From Paenibacillus sp. LHD-38 (lineage in GTDB: Bacteria > Bacillota > Bacilli > Paenibacillales > Paenibacillaceae), in NCBI RefSeq assembly GCF_031157315.1, contig NZ_JAVIFU010000056.1, positions 1 to 39,240 of the forward strand: a DNA stretch of 39,240 nt, written 5' to 3'. A program made the position numbers and the translations under genes. This document shows positions 8,713-16,866 of this stretch, piece after piece (the first letter of the stretch is position 1; each line of letters begins with the position of its first letter). The notes under the pieces are model-generated. The model had not been told where the DNA came from and did not search any database. It saw only the letters and a program-made list of their open reading frames with translations.

Positions 8713-9372
8713 TTAGATAAGATAAGCACTTAAATTCTTTTTAAGCCGATCTTTTACAGAATACGTACCATCGACGGAAAATTCCTTGCCGGTGATCATT
8801 TCGAAGAGGCGTATATAGCGGTGCGACAGTTCGATGACAAGGTCATCAGGTGCGGCAGGCAGAATCTTATCTTTATAAGGGTCGCAATGCTCCCTGAACC
8901 AAAGTCGCAGGAATTCTTTGTCGATATTCTCCGGTTCCTTGCCCTCGGCTAACCTCGATTCGAATGTCTCTTTAATCCAATAGCGGGAAGAATCGGGTGT
9001 ATGTATCTCGTCGATGAGAAGAATCTCTCCTTTGTCATCAATACCGAATTCATATTTGGTATCTACAAGGATTAATCCGTTCCTAGCTGCGATCTCTGTG
9101 CCCCTGGCAAAGAGCGAGAACGCGATTTTTTGCAAATACCCCCAGGTCTCTTTGTCGATTAGGCCTTGGTCAACGATAATGTTTGCCATTTCCTGACCTT
9201 TGGTTAATTTATGTTCCTTTTTAGTCTCTTTAGCAGATCGTTTTTGCCATTGTTTACTATGATTTTCTTTGTCATGAACTTGATAATGTTTATTATGATT
9301 TTCTCGGGCGTTAGCACTACTGTGACCTGTTAATACTAATGTCAATCCGAGTTCATTTTGTAGTCTCCTCAT
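8713..9372 (-). pseudogene. purC: C-terminal fragment of SAICAR synthase with a foreign N-terminus
   Basis: From about 9190 down to 8713 the product matches phosphoribosylaminoimidazole-succinocarboxamide synthase (purine step CAIR + Asp + ATP to SAICAR): LILVDTKYEFG, LIDEIHTPDSSRYW, PENIDKEFLRLWF and the usual C-terminus. The N-terminal half, with the ATP-binding Lys and substrate loops, is absent. The roughly 60 residues in its place are very hydrophilic (HDKENHSKQWQKRSAKE) and do not resemble PurC. It stands outside any purine operon. Almost certainly non-functional for SAICAR synthesis. Confidence 0.75.
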
Positions 9373-9442
9373 TTTATGATTGTAGTGTAATTTTACATAT
9401 TTACATTAGTGTCTACTACTGATTGAAATTTATACAATCTGG

Positions 9443-10126
9443 CTATTTTGCTCCTGCTTTTAACAAAATTTGTTCAATCTCTTTAAAACCTTTCTCACGT
9501 GCATGTTGCAAAGGAGTTACATTGTTTTTATCAGGAATGTTCACATCTGCCCCATAATCTATAAGGAATTGTACTGTTTGCTGCTGTTTTTCGTTTCCAT
9601 TATTCAAAATAATGGCTTCTAATAAAGCCGTCCAACCAAGATCATTAACATGATCAACATCAATATCGGTATTGGTAAGAAGTTCTTTGATGACACTTAC
9701 ATATCCATGTTCAGAAGCAGGGATCAAAGCGGTTCCTCCATACCGGTTAGTGATCGTTGGATCGGCACATGCTTTAATTGTAAGTTTTAGGATATCTATA
9801 AATCCTTCTGCACCAGCATACAGAAAGGGATTGTTTTTCATGTCATCCTGAATATTGACGTCTGCTCCTGCCTCGATAAGTACTTTTGCAGTTGTGACAT
9901 CATTATTATAAGTTGCGAGCATAGTGGCAGTTTGTCCATTTGAGTCCTGTACATTAATATTAACTCTTTCCTTAATCAGTCTTATTACGGTATCCGTCTC
10001 GCCACGTTTTACTGCTTGAAATAGTTTCTCGTTCACTACTTCCTCCCCCTTATCAAATGAGGCACATCCCTGTAGCAAAAACATGCAACCTATTGCTACT
10101 GCCAACCACTTCCATATATAATACAC
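9443..10126 (-). CDS. Ankyrin-repeat lipoprotein
   Basis: A signal peptide with lipobox (FLLQGC) predicts lipid anchoring outside the membrane. About five ankyrin repeats follow, each with the NGQTATMLA / GGTALIPASEHG / LGWTALLEAI type of core and the GADVNI turn, running to the C-terminus. Ankyrin repeats bind other proteins; the partner is unknown. The AAGGAGG at 10136-10142 on this strand fits the GTG at 10126 (9-nt gap); an ATG at 10135 sits directly against the site and is less likely. It is isolated, with about 200 bp of AT-rich DNA upstream. Confidence 0.85.
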   Translation of the reverse strand: MYYIWKWLAVAIGCMFLLQGCASFDKGEEVVNEKLFQAVKRGETDTVIRLIKERVNINVQDSNGQTATMLATYNNDVTTAKVLIEAGADVNIQDDMKNNPFLYAGAEGFIDILKLTIKACADPTITNRYGGTALIPASEHGYVSVIKELLTNTDIDVDHVNDLGWTALLEAIILNNGNEKQQQTVQFLIDYGADVNIPDKNNVTPLQHAREKGFKEIEQILLKAGAK

Positions 10127-10141
10127 GCCCGGCATCCTCCT

Positions 10142-10327
10142 TTTCAGTTACATTCTAACGGGCGAATTAAAAAGTTTTTTTCATAAAAATTTTCCTCCTT
10201 ATATATTTTGTATTTTTGTATTTAAACTATGTTATTTCGTCTTAAATTATGGTAACACTTAATTTCAAACCCCTTCTAAACAATTTCTTAAAAAAAGATA
10301 AACTTATTTGTAAAATTTTTTAATATC
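10142..10327. other. AT-rich intergenic stretch
   Basis: Very AT-rich sequence between the ankyrin gene and the intron remnant. It should hold the promoter of the ankyrin gene, but I cannot single out one pair of hexamers with confidence. Confidence 0.4.
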
Positions 10328-10389
10328 GTAGGGTAAGCGCCCGGCGCCTTTCCATAGTTGTTATGGAAGGTTTCCAAACACTCCCCCCC

Positions 10390-10423
10390 GAACCGGACGT
10401 ACACCTCTCAGCGTATCCGGCTC
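10390..10423 (-). ncRNA. Group II intron domain V
   Basis: Read on the minus strand, this 34-nt hairpin begins GAGCCGGATACGCTGAGAGG and ends TCCGGTTC. It has the AGC catalytic triad, the GAGA tetraloop and the paired GAGCCGGA/TCCGGTTC stem of domain V. A domain VI-like stretch follows towards 10330, ending near TTACCCTAC, the usual kind of intron 3' end. The 5' domains are missing. Confidence 0.8.
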
Positions 10424-10432
10424 TCCACCTAC

Positions 10433-11128
10433 CTAATCTAATCTTCCTGCGTGAAGGTCGTCATGGCATTTGATACATAGGGCCATTGTTTTACGTCTTC
10501 TTTCGATCATTTTCCGTTCCCATTTATTTTTGCCTTTTACATCCTTCAATTTCCTTATGTGATGCATTTCCAAAGGCATCCCGGAACATCCACACCATTC
10601 GCAGGTTTCGGCAACCAATCTACGGATAAGGCTACTTCTTCCTTTGAAAGCCCATGTATTTGGTTCGTAATCTACGGCCAAGTGCTTTTGGACATTGTTT
10701 AAATTCTGTCTAAAGCCTTGGTTATAGAGCATAGAAGTCTTTATTCCGTTTTTGGTTCGGTAGCGAATCGAGAAGACACCATTGACTTTGTACTTGTTTA
10801 GAATCTTGTAAACGGAGGTTCTATATTTGCTTGCAAATGTCTTATACATACTGAAGCTCATAATGTAATGAAACTTACCGAGTACAGAGACGTTATTTGC
10901 AAGCATGAAATAGTTGTAAAGGCCTCTTATTTCCGCGTTGTAGATCGACAGGATCTCAAAATCGTCGAGTGGCTGCAACCCCCTATGGAGTATTTTCCAT
11001 TCTCCGTTATTGTTGATCTTCAACGCTCCGAGATTCTTTACTTTGCCAACCCATGCTTCTTTAGGAACGAATAACCGGATGTGTCCATTTGAAGTTCTTC
11101 TCTTGATCCCGAATTTGTCTTCGTACAT
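10433..11128 (-). pseudogene. ltrA: Group II intron maturase, C-terminal part only
   Basis: Matches the maturase (X) domain and HNH endonuclease of a group II intron-encoded protein: YNAEIRGLYNYFMLANNV, KYRTSVYKILNKYK, then CEWCG, MEMHHIRKLKD-like LEMHHIRKL and CIKCHDDLHAGR. The reverse-transcriptase domain (YADD region) is absent; upstream the frame meets a stop within a few codons of 11128. With domains V and VI at 10330-10423 this is the 3' third of an intron, unable to splice or move by itself. The truncation abuts the gene at 11186. Confidence 0.85.
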
Positions 11129-11185
11129 TCTTTAACTCGGCCTCGAGGTCATGAGCCATGGGTACTTGATGAGATCGATGGTTTC

Positions 11186-11773
11186 ATGTCTAGACTTGAT
11201 CCGGATAAGTATGATAGACGTGCTGCAAGAGATGAGGCTTTAGAGATTCTAGAGCGTCGAAATGTATTGACAAAAGCGACTGCTGCAAAGGCACGCGCCT
11301 TACCACTTGGTTCAGCTGCTGAGGCACTACCAAAGGCACGTAGACCTCGGAAGGAGTTACCAAGAATAAAATATGATCCAAAGGCGTCTGATCCAGGTGG
11401 GATACTTGGGGCAGTGCTGATTTTGACGGCCCCATTCCTTTACTTGTTGACCCAAGTAGGTTTAGGCCTTGGCTGGACGATGTGGATTGTGACGCTGTGG
11501 CTGTTTGTTGGTCTGCTTGGAATAGGTATACCTAAAGGGTCAATTCCAAGAAGTCCGAGTCGTTTGAGTCGTGGCATGGGGATATTTCTTGGATTTGCAG
11601 GACTTGTAACCCCAATTACTACCATTGTTATCAGTCTTGTGGACCTGGTGCATGCGCCGAAATTTTTCGGTGCATTAATAGCTTATCAGGGGATGACCGC
11701 ATGGTTCATTTTTATCTGCGGATTGGTGATCGAAAAGCCTGCCCATAAGCGTTCTAAAAAGCGGAAACCCTAA
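11186..11773 (+). CDS. Hypothetical protein with four membrane segments, possibly 5'-truncated
   Basis: A basic N-terminal region of about 75 residues (RRAARDEALEILERRNVL) precedes roughly four hydrophobic segments (ILGAVLILTAPFLYLL; WTMWIVTLWLFVGLLGIG; MGIFLGFAGLVTPITTIVI; FFGALIAYQGMTAWFIFI). The frame is open upstream of ATG 11186 through HEPWVLDEIDGF and into the intron remnant, and there is no good ribosome binding site, so the intron fragment probably cut off its start. I do not recognise the family. Confidence 0.5.
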   Translation: MSRLDPDKYDRRAARDEALEILERRNVLTKATAAKARALPLGSAAEALPKARRPRKELPRIKYDPKASDPGGILGAVLILTAPFLYLLTQVGLGLGWTMWIVTLWLFVGLLGIGIPKGSIPRSPSRLSRGMGIFLGFAGLVTPITTIVISLVDLVHAPKFFGALIAYQGMTAWFIFICGLVIEKPAHKRSKKRKP

Positions 11774-12089
11774 GGAATACGGGAGATATACCATCTGAGA
11801 CTGCACGTTGATAACGGCGGTTGTGTTCCGGGTCCATACATATAGGAGTCTCCTGCTTGCAGCACACATTATGGAGAATCAGCACGCGGTTCAATGTTGC
11901 TGTGCATCATACGAGTCAGTACTGATTAGGGCACGGAATAGATACTGCCACAGCATCATCCTCAACACGGTGTGGCAGGTAGTGCCTTTCAAAATTTTAA
12001 TGCACGAGTTGAAGACCAATTCCACCAACATGACGTACATCAATCTACCGCAATCTGAGTGTGATTGTTGAAGAACAAAGGTAGAAAAT
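11774..12089. other. No recognisable gene
   Basis: Moderate-GC sequence with only short frames. Nothing I can assign on either strand; it may be decayed coding DNA. Confidence 0.4.
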
Positions 12090-12226
12090 GATCAAACATT
12101 TTTATAAAAATCGTTCTCGTGAAATATTTAAAGAGCCTGTTTTGATCAAACTTTTTTTCAAAAGCAGGCTCTTTTATATTGGAAAGTCAACATAATAAGA
12201 CGTATTTTGATCAAACTTTTTTATAA
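12090..12226. repeat. Three GATCAAAC-T-run direct repeats
   Basis: GATCAAAC followed by a T-run recurs at 12090 (GATCAAACATTTTTATAAA), 12144 (GATCAAACTTTTTTTCAAA) and 12209 (GATCAAACTTTTTTATAAA), 54 and 65 bp apart. They lie beyond the resolvase gene pair and could be recombinase or regulator binding sites. Confidence 0.6.
12130..12176. terminator. Hairpin containing the middle GATCAAAC repeat
   Basis: AAAGAGCCTGTTTTGA (12130-12145) pairs with TCAAAAGCAGGCTCTTTT (12158-12175), with one bulged base. T-runs lie on both sides, so it can act as a bidirectional terminator for the resolvase pair from the right. Confidence 0.6.
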
Positions 12227-12309
12227 ACCAACATCATAACCTTAATATAAGGGTAGTATCCCATATTGGCACTTCATGACAGCTTCGCTGGAACTTTCGC
12301 GAGACTATC

Positions 12310-12519
12310 CTAAATCAGACAGCCCCCTTTTAAATTTTGAACAGTCAAAACTGTCAATATCGGTATTCCCATTTCTTCAGAAATATCCTCTATGTCTTTT
12401 CTTACCTCAGTCAAAGATGAAATTCGTAACAGTTCTAAGTAACGATCATTATCAGGTCCGTAAGTTACATATAACTGCTTATGAATAACGACTTTTCCAA
12501 TGTAGCATTTGTTCTTCAT
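12310..12519 (-). CDS. Small hypothetical protein downstream of the resolvase
   Basis: About 69 residues, start ATG at 12519 preceded by AAGGGG. It contains YVTYGPDNDRYLELL and a Leu/Ile-rich helix, with no membrane segment. It starts 23 bases after the resolvase stop on the same strand, so the two are probably co-transcribed. The family is unknown to me; the linkage suggests an accessory protein for the recombinase or a cargo gene. Confidence 0.5.
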   Translation of the reverse strand: MKNKCYIGKVVIHKQLYVTYGPDNDRYLELLRISSLTEVRKDIEDISEEMGIPILTVLTVQNLKGGCLI

Positions 12520-12542
12520 TAAATTACCCCTTAAACAGACCG

Positions 12543-13172
12543 TCATCTCCTCCCGATCGGCTCTCGCTCCTGAAGCTCACGATATAGGCTGCTGCGGCCG
12601 ATCTTGGTGATTTCACAAATTTTCTTAATCGTATAGCCATTTTGTTGCCGTTTTAGAAAGAGGTCGATCGTGTGATTGATGCCCGCATGCTTCTCATTGT
12701 ACCGCTTCGGACGACCCTTGTACACGCCCCGTCCCTTTGCTGCAGCAATCCCTTCTGCCTGGCGCTGTCTGTTCTTCTTCCGCTCCTGCTCAGCCACATA
12801 AGCCAGCGTTGAGAGCAGCTGGTCCTCAAGCAGCTTCCCGATGTCTCCCATCGTCCGGAACTTGCGGGAGTCGAACAGTTCCTCGTTGTCCAGCACAACA
12901 ATATCAGCGGCAATGATGCGCGTGATGTGCCTCCATTCATGAATGATCCCGTCATAATCACGACCGAGACGGTCTAAGGAATCTAAATAGAGAATATCTC
13001 CTGCTTCAAGCTGTACTCGCAGCGCCTGATAGCGTAGGCGGTTAAAGTCTTTTCCGGATTGCCGGTCGATGTAGATCCGTTCCTCCGCGATCCCGAGTGC
13101 TTGCATTTTAATGAGCTGCCGTTCGGTATTCTGGTCGGCAGTTGAAACACGGACGTAACCGTATATTTGCAT
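12543..13172 (-). CDS. Serine recombinase of the resolvase/invertase family
   Basis: About 210 residues. The N-terminal catalytic domain has YGYVRVSTADQN with the nucleophile Ser10, the arginine region LDSLDRLGRDYDGII, and a C-terminal Hin-like helix-turn-helix (TIKKICEITKIGRSSLYREL). It cuts and rejoins DNA at paired sites through a phosphoserine link, as Tn3-type resolvases and invertases do. Start ATG 13172 gives the canonical N-terminus; a longer in-frame start at 13274 adds unrelated residues. No transposase lies nearby, so the element is a remnant or the resolvase is solitary. Confidence 0.9.
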   Translation of the reverse strand: MQIYGYVRVSTADQNTERQLIKMQALGIAEERIYIDRQSGKDFNRLRYQALRVQLEAGDILYLDSLDRLGRDYDGIIHEWRHITRIIAADIVVLDNEELFDSRKFRTMGDIGKLLEDQLLSTLAYVAEQERKKNRQRQAEGIAAAKGRGVYKGRPKRYNEKHAGINHTIDLFLKRQQNGYTIKKICEITKIGRSSLYRELQEREPIGRR

Positions 13173-13277
13173 GTCGCCTAATTCTCCCTTCACAGCCAAA
13201 TCATAACACGATATTTGGGACATGAAACATGAAAATGGGATGCTATAAACCGAGATTCTACCGTCTGTTCTCAACGT

Positions 13278-13301
13278 CCCATTAGGGTGTGCCCTATTGG
13301 G
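13278..13301. promoter_or_regulatory. Palindrome upstream of the resolvase
   Basis: CCCATTAGGG (13278-13287), TGTG, then CCCTATTGGG (13292-13301): 10-bp arms with one mismatch, about 105 bp upstream of the recombinase start. Candidate recombinase or autoregulatory site. Confidence 0.5.
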
Positions 13302-13314
13302 AAACTATGCAAAG

Positions 13315-13383
13315 AAAAAAAGCATACTTTTTAGACATAAAAAGGTGACTGTTTTTGTATGTGTCCAAAAAGTGTGCTTTTTT
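13315..13383 (-). terminator. Long imperfect hairpin with T-runs
   Basis: The left arm, 13315-13343 (contains GCATACTTTTTAGACAT), pairs imperfectly with 13352-13383 (contains GTGTCCAAAAAGTGTGC). Outer A/T runs flank both arms. It ends transcripts coming from the right on the minus strand and could also be a recombination half-site pair. Confidence 0.55.
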
Positions 13384-13501
13384 GAATAACGCCGCCGCAG
13401 CCGGATGATTCGGCTACTTTTGAAAGGACTGGAATTGGGGATGATCGAATATATCGATAACCTTGTACGTCTAAGTCCTGCTGTGTCTTGATGATTCTCA
13501 T
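13331..13501 (-). CDS. Small ORF, probably a 5' gene fragment
   Basis: ATG at 13501 has a strong AGGAGG 8 bases upstream, and the first residues (MRIIKTQQDLDVQGYRYIR) look coding. After about 40 codons the frame runs into the hairpin at 13315-13383, so the natural C-terminus was probably lost. Function unknown. Confidence 0.35.
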   Translation of the reverse strand: MRIIKTQQDLDVQGYRYIRSSPIPVLSKVAESSGCGGVIQKSTLFGHIQKQSPFYV

Positions 13502-13648
13502 ACTTACATCCCTCCTGAAAATGAAAATGACCCCTCGAAAAAGGGGTCTTGGTACTGGGTCAAAAATATGATATATGTAAGATATTGGATTCGATTCGGT
13601 TTTCAGAGAAACAAATCGGAAGAATCGCTCCAAAACAGGAGGTAACAT

Positions 13649-14530
13649 ATGAGTTCCATTCTAAAAGTTATAGAAAAGCTAAAGTTGAACGTCTTGAATG
13701 TTGAAGATGTTCCAGAGTCATTTAGTTCTGATGTATACAAACTTACTCTTGCCAGTGGAGAAAACGTGTTTGTAAAAATTCCATTTAACAAGGATAAACT
13801 ATTCCGTGAATTTCAGATGCTTGAAACATTAAAGGGTGTAATACCTGTTCCTAAGGTATTGGACATTTGGTACGGGGATGAAAGTACTACTGGAGCATTG
13901 CTTCTTTCAGCAATTCAAGGTATGCATTGTTCAGGAGACATTGATGAGAAACTCTCTTTTCAAATTGGCGTGTATCATGCTATGCTCCATGAGGTTAAAA
14001 CTCCTGGGTATGGTTACCATGTAACCGATGGTTTCAAGTTACTTGACCAAAATAATTGGAGATTACATATCAAAAGTAATTTTGAAAAGTGGAAAGAGCC
14101 ATGCAAAGAGATTCTCGACTCAGAATTGTATGAGAGATGTATTCTTCACTTTGATGGAGTTTTCTCTGATTTACCGGATCCTGACGGACCATGCATTGTT
14201 CACATGGATTTTAGACCAGGTAATATATTGGTGAATGGTAACGAGGTTGCTGGCATTATTGATTTCGAGAGTGCCCGTGGTGGATCGTCGGAAATAGATT
14301 TTACAAAAGTCAATCGATATATTTGGGAAGTCAATCCGAGAACAAAGTTACCGTTCATTGAAGGTTATCATTCGATTCGACCTATGTTGGCTCTGGAAAG
14401 AGTGCTGCCATTTTATGATTTTTACGATGCTTTCAACGCAGTTGTTTGGTGTAAAAACAGAGGAATTGAAAAAAATCAAACGTTCCTTCAGGAAAATATT
14501 CTTACTTTAAGGAATTCGGTAGGTTATTGA
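13649..14530 (+). CDS. Aminoglycoside/choline kinase-like phosphotransferase
   Basis: About 293 residues with the APH fold: the N-lobe Lys lies in NVFVKIPFNKD, the catalytic loop reads CIVHMDFRPGNILVNG (Asp base, Asn) and the metal-binding Asp is in GIIDFESARGG. Such enzymes transfer phosphate from ATP to a small hydroxylated molecule; the substrate could be an antibiotic, a sugar or choline and cannot be assigned here. AGGAGGT lies 6 bases before the ATG. It is AT-rich, monocistronic and ends in a clear terminator. Confidence 0.8.
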   Translation: MSSILKVIEKLKLNVLNVEDVPESFSSDVYKLTLASGENVFVKIPFNKDKLFREFQMLETLKGVIPVPKVLDIWYGDESTTGALLLSAIQGMHCSGDIDEKLSFQIGVYHAMLHEVKTPGYGYHVTDGFKLLDQNNWRLHIKSNFEKWKEPCKEILDSELYERCILHFDGVFSDLPDPDGPCIVHMDFRPGNILVNGNEVAGIIDFESARGGSSEIDFTKVNRYIWEVNPRTKLPFIEGYHSIRPMLALERVLPFYDFYDAFNAVVWCKNRGIEKNQTFLQENILTLRNSVGY

Positions 14531-14556
14531 GTATAGTTGTTTAGATTTGATAGGGC

Positions 14557-14583
14557 AGGCCATCCCACAAAGGATGGCCTTTA
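14557..14583 (+). terminator. Terminator of the phosphotransferase gene
   Basis: AGGCCATCC (14557-14565) pairs with GGATGGCCT (14572-14580) over a 6-nt loop and is followed by TTT. Confidence 0.75.
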
Positions 14584-14694
14584 AACTTGCCGTTACAGAC
14601 AGCGCGGAGAACCGTACCATAAGTAGGGCGAAATAAATAAATCTCTTATACGGAACAAGCAAATCCGGCATGTGATGAGTTCTCTCAGGGAACT

Positions 14695-15012
14695 TCAATT
14701 AGCGTATTGGATATTAATCGGACTTCTTCTTGGTTTCGGTTCATCATGAATGACGCAGTATTCTACGATATTCCCGTAATGATCCGCTTCGATAGAACAG
14801 CAGCTTGTCAACATCTCTTTCACTAGCTCTCCCGAATAGAAGATATTCAGATGTTCGCTTAACTGCTTCTGCGACATGCCTTGCAGCTCGGAAAGCTCAA
14901 GCGCCTCCCGATATTTATCCGGCATGCGATTCAGGATGCTCATCATCCCTTCAGCGGCCTCCGAAGTACAATCGACGACTGGTTCTTCCTCGACAATGTT
15001 AGAGCCATTAAA
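14695..15012 (-). pseudogene. ECF sigma factor fragment, SigZ-like
   Basis: Region 4 of an extracytoplasmic-function sigma factor is readable: SILNRMPDKYREALELSELQGMSQKQLSEHL, then CCSIEADHYGNIVEYC at the C-terminus. Region 2, which binds the -10 element, is missing. Upstream in frame only a linker (IVEEEPVVDC) remains before the hairpin at 15021. Inside region 4 the usual stretch between YSG and VKEML (about nine residues with the recognition helix end) is deleted. Non-functional remnant. Confidence 0.75.
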
Positions 15013-15020
15013 ATAGAGAA

Positions 15021-15045
15021 CCCGCGCCTGGCGCGGGTCTTATTA
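15021..15045 (-). terminator. GC-rich terminator after the aldo/keto reductase
   Basis: CCCGCGC (15021-15027) pairs with GCGCGGG (15031-15037). On the minus strand it is followed by TTCTCTATTTT, 60 bp after the reductase stop; on the plus strand TCTTATT follows, so it may work in both directions. Confidence 0.7.
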
Positions 15046-15105
15046 GACTATGTTTGTCTTCTGATAGGACTATAACCAGAAGATCTCTTTTATTTACTCC
15101 GACCT

Positions 15106-15951
15106 TTATTTGCCGAGATTAATGATATACTCTACGGTTTGTGGATCATAGTGGGAGAAGAATAAACTTTCGCCTGTATCGAGTGCGACTATTTTCTCCA
15201 TCTCCTCCACTGTCAGTGTAAAATCAAATACATTAAAGTTTTCTTCCATTCTATTTTTATTGACCGTTTTGGGAATGACCACTACGTCTCTCTGAATCAA
15301 GAAGCGCAAAGCAACCTGGGCTGTAGATTTGTTATATTTATCGCCAATTTCTTGTAAGGTTGAGTTAGTGAATAAATGATTCTTTCCTTCCGCAAAAGGA
15401 CCCCAGGATTCAATCTGCGTATTGTACTTTTTCATAATTTCATGTGCTTTTACCTGCTGGTTAAAGACATGGGTTTCCACCTGATTCACAGCCGGCACCA
15501 CTTCGCTGAACTCCACCAGATCGACATATCTATCCGGATAGAAGTTGCTAATCCCGATCGCCCTGATTTTACCCTCTTTATAGAATTCCTCCATCGCACG
15601 GTACGTTCCATAGTAATCATTAAATGGTTGATGGATCAGGACCAAGTCTAGATAATTAAGCTGGAGTTTGTCCATGGATTTCTGAATGGATGCTTTTGCT
15701 TTGTCATAACCTGCATTGGAAATCCAAACTTTAGTGGTGATGAAGAACTCTTCTCTCGACACTCCGCTTTTTTTGATCGCACGGCCTACTGCTTCTTCAT
15801 TTTGGTAGACCTGTGCGGTATCAATGGAACGGTAACCCACGCTGATAGCATCAAGCACGCATCTTTCACATTCCTCCGGATCGTGAATCTGGTAAACCCC
15901 AAAGCCCAAAATAGGCATTTTTACTCCATTGTTCAAGGTTGCGAATTCCAT
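15106..15951 (-). CDS. Aldo/keto reductase
   Basis: A cytosolic NADPH-dependent carbonyl reductase of 281 residues with a TIM-barrel fold. The catalytic tetrad is complete: Asp44, Tyr49, Lys74 and His107. FGVYQIHD, the GISNFYPD motif and the C-terminal IPKT(V)NKNRMEENF cofactor phosphate-binding segment are typical. It resembles the YtbE/YvgN group, which reduces methylglyoxal and other aldehydes; the true substrate is unknown. A divergent MerR gene with a 19-bp-spaced promoter and embedded palindrome implies that an aldehyde or similar stress signal induces it. Confidence 0.9.
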   Translation of the reverse strand: MEFATLNNGVKMPILGFGVYQIHDPEECERCVLDAISVGYRSIDTAQVYQNEEAVGRAIKKSGVSREEFFITTKVWISNAGYDKAKASIQKSMDKLQLNYLDLVLIHQPFNDYYGTYRAMEEFYKEGKIRAIGISNFYPDRYVDLVEFSEVVPAVNQVETHVFNQQVKAHEIMKKYNTQIESWGPFAEGKNHLFTNSTLQEIGDKYNKSTAQVALRFLIQRDVVVIPKTVNKNRMEENFNVFDFTLTVEEMEKIVALDTGESLFFSHYDPQTVEYIINLGK

Positions 15952-16002
15952 TTCAATTCCTCCTATTGTTGATTTTTAGGCCTTCCGACTGCTACAATTA
16001 AC

Positions 16003-16033
16003 ATATTACAGCATTCGTGTTACACGAAGGCAA
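16003..16033 (-). promoter_or_regulatory. MerR-type promoter of the aldo/keto reductase
   Basis: On the minus strand TTGCCT (-35, 16028-16033) and TATAAT-like TAATAT (-10, 16003-16008) are 19 bp apart, the overlong spacing that MerR proteins correct by DNA distortion. The perfect palindrome TTCGTGT-T-ACACGAA (16014-16028) lies inside the spacer, as MerR operators do. Confidence 0.75.
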
Positions 16034-16069
16034 GAGGGGTTTATTTGTACATTCATGAGGAGGAATTTC

Positions 16070-16519
16070 ATGTACACGGTAAAAAAAGTGGCACAAATGC
16101 TTGACTTAAGCGAGCATGCGGTTCGTTATTATACGGATAAGGGATTAATACCAAGCATACTGCGAGATCAAAATAACAACCGCCTATTCGATGAGGAATC
16201 CGTCAATTGGCTTATCGGTGTAAAGATATTAAAACAATGCGGGATGTCTATCGAAGATATTAAAACCTATGCAGATCTTTGCATAAAAGGCGATTCTACA
16301 ATTCAGGAACGCTACGAGATCATTTTAAGACAAAGAGAACGTGCCCTTCTTCAATTGCAGGAAGTGAAAAGTACAGTTGATTATTTGGAAGCCAAAACCA
16401 ATTATTACCTTAACATTATGGAGGGTGTAGTTGCTGATAGCTCCAACCCCGCTAAATGGCCTCTTAAGTATGAAATACATGAAGTTTGGGACTCTATCAA
16501 GAAAGATGGTGCCAAATGA
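16070..16519 (+). CDS. MerR-family transcriptional regulator
   Basis: About 149 residues. The N-terminal winged helix reads YTVKKVAQMLDLSEHAVRYY (MerR_1 form), followed by a wing (DKGLIPSILRDQNNNRLF) and the long dimerisation coiled coil (RYEIILRQRERALLQLQEV). There are no metal-binding cysteines of the MerR/CueR kind, so a small organic or electrophilic inducer is more likely. ATG at 16070 follows AGGAGG. It is divergent from the aldo/keto reductase, whose promoter holds its likely operator; this is the AdhR-like arrangement of Bacilli. Confidence 0.88.
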   Translation: MYTVKKVAQMLDLSEHAVRYYTDKGLIPSILRDQNNNRLFDEESVNWLIGVKILKQCGMSIEDIKTYADLCIKGDSTIQERYEIILRQRERALLQLQEVKSTVDYLEAKTNYYLNIMEGVVADSSNPAKWPLKYEIHEVWDSIKKDGAK

Positions 16520-16732
16520 CGTTGCTCATGCGATTGCAAAGCAATGAGTAAATCTGCTGTCGTCTCAAAGGACAGATAGTCGAAGGCCAGTTCTCCGATC
16601 ACCAGGTGATGCAGGACTTTATGGCAGTAGCATCTTCTTCTACCTCGTGCAATTCCCAAAGTTCCTTGAATTCGGGACTGCAAGCCAGTAGCTTTTCCGT
16701 CAGCTCGCTCCAACAGGCCGGCATTATTATGC
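16520..16732 (-). pseudogene. C-terminal fragment of an XRE/MmyB-type regulator
   Basis: Two overlapping minus-strand frames together give the MmyB ligand-binding domain end: CWSELTEKLLACSPEFKELW then ELHEVEEDATAIKS in one frame, and VIGELAFDYLSFETT in the next. The switch at about 16610-16625 is a frameshift. The N-terminal XRE helix-turn-helix is absent. It overlaps nothing and follows the MerR gene tail to tail. Confidence 0.65.
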
Positions 16733-16802
16733 CGCTGCTAATGAAGGGGTCACCTCACGAAACGGAAAAAATCGTACGCTAATAAGCAATTCATTACATG
16801 AA

Positions 16803-16843
16803 AAAACCGGACCCTTTATTCTACAAAAGGATTCCGGTTTTCG
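16803..16843 (-). terminator. Terminator hairpin
   Basis: AAAACCGGA with CCTTT (from 16803) pairs with AAAGG and TCCGGTTTT (to 16841). On the minus strand it is followed by a T-run. It lies downstream of the lipoprotein gene and its repeat copy. Confidence 0.65.
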
Positions 16844-16866
16844 TAATCGGGTAGCGGCTAGAACTC

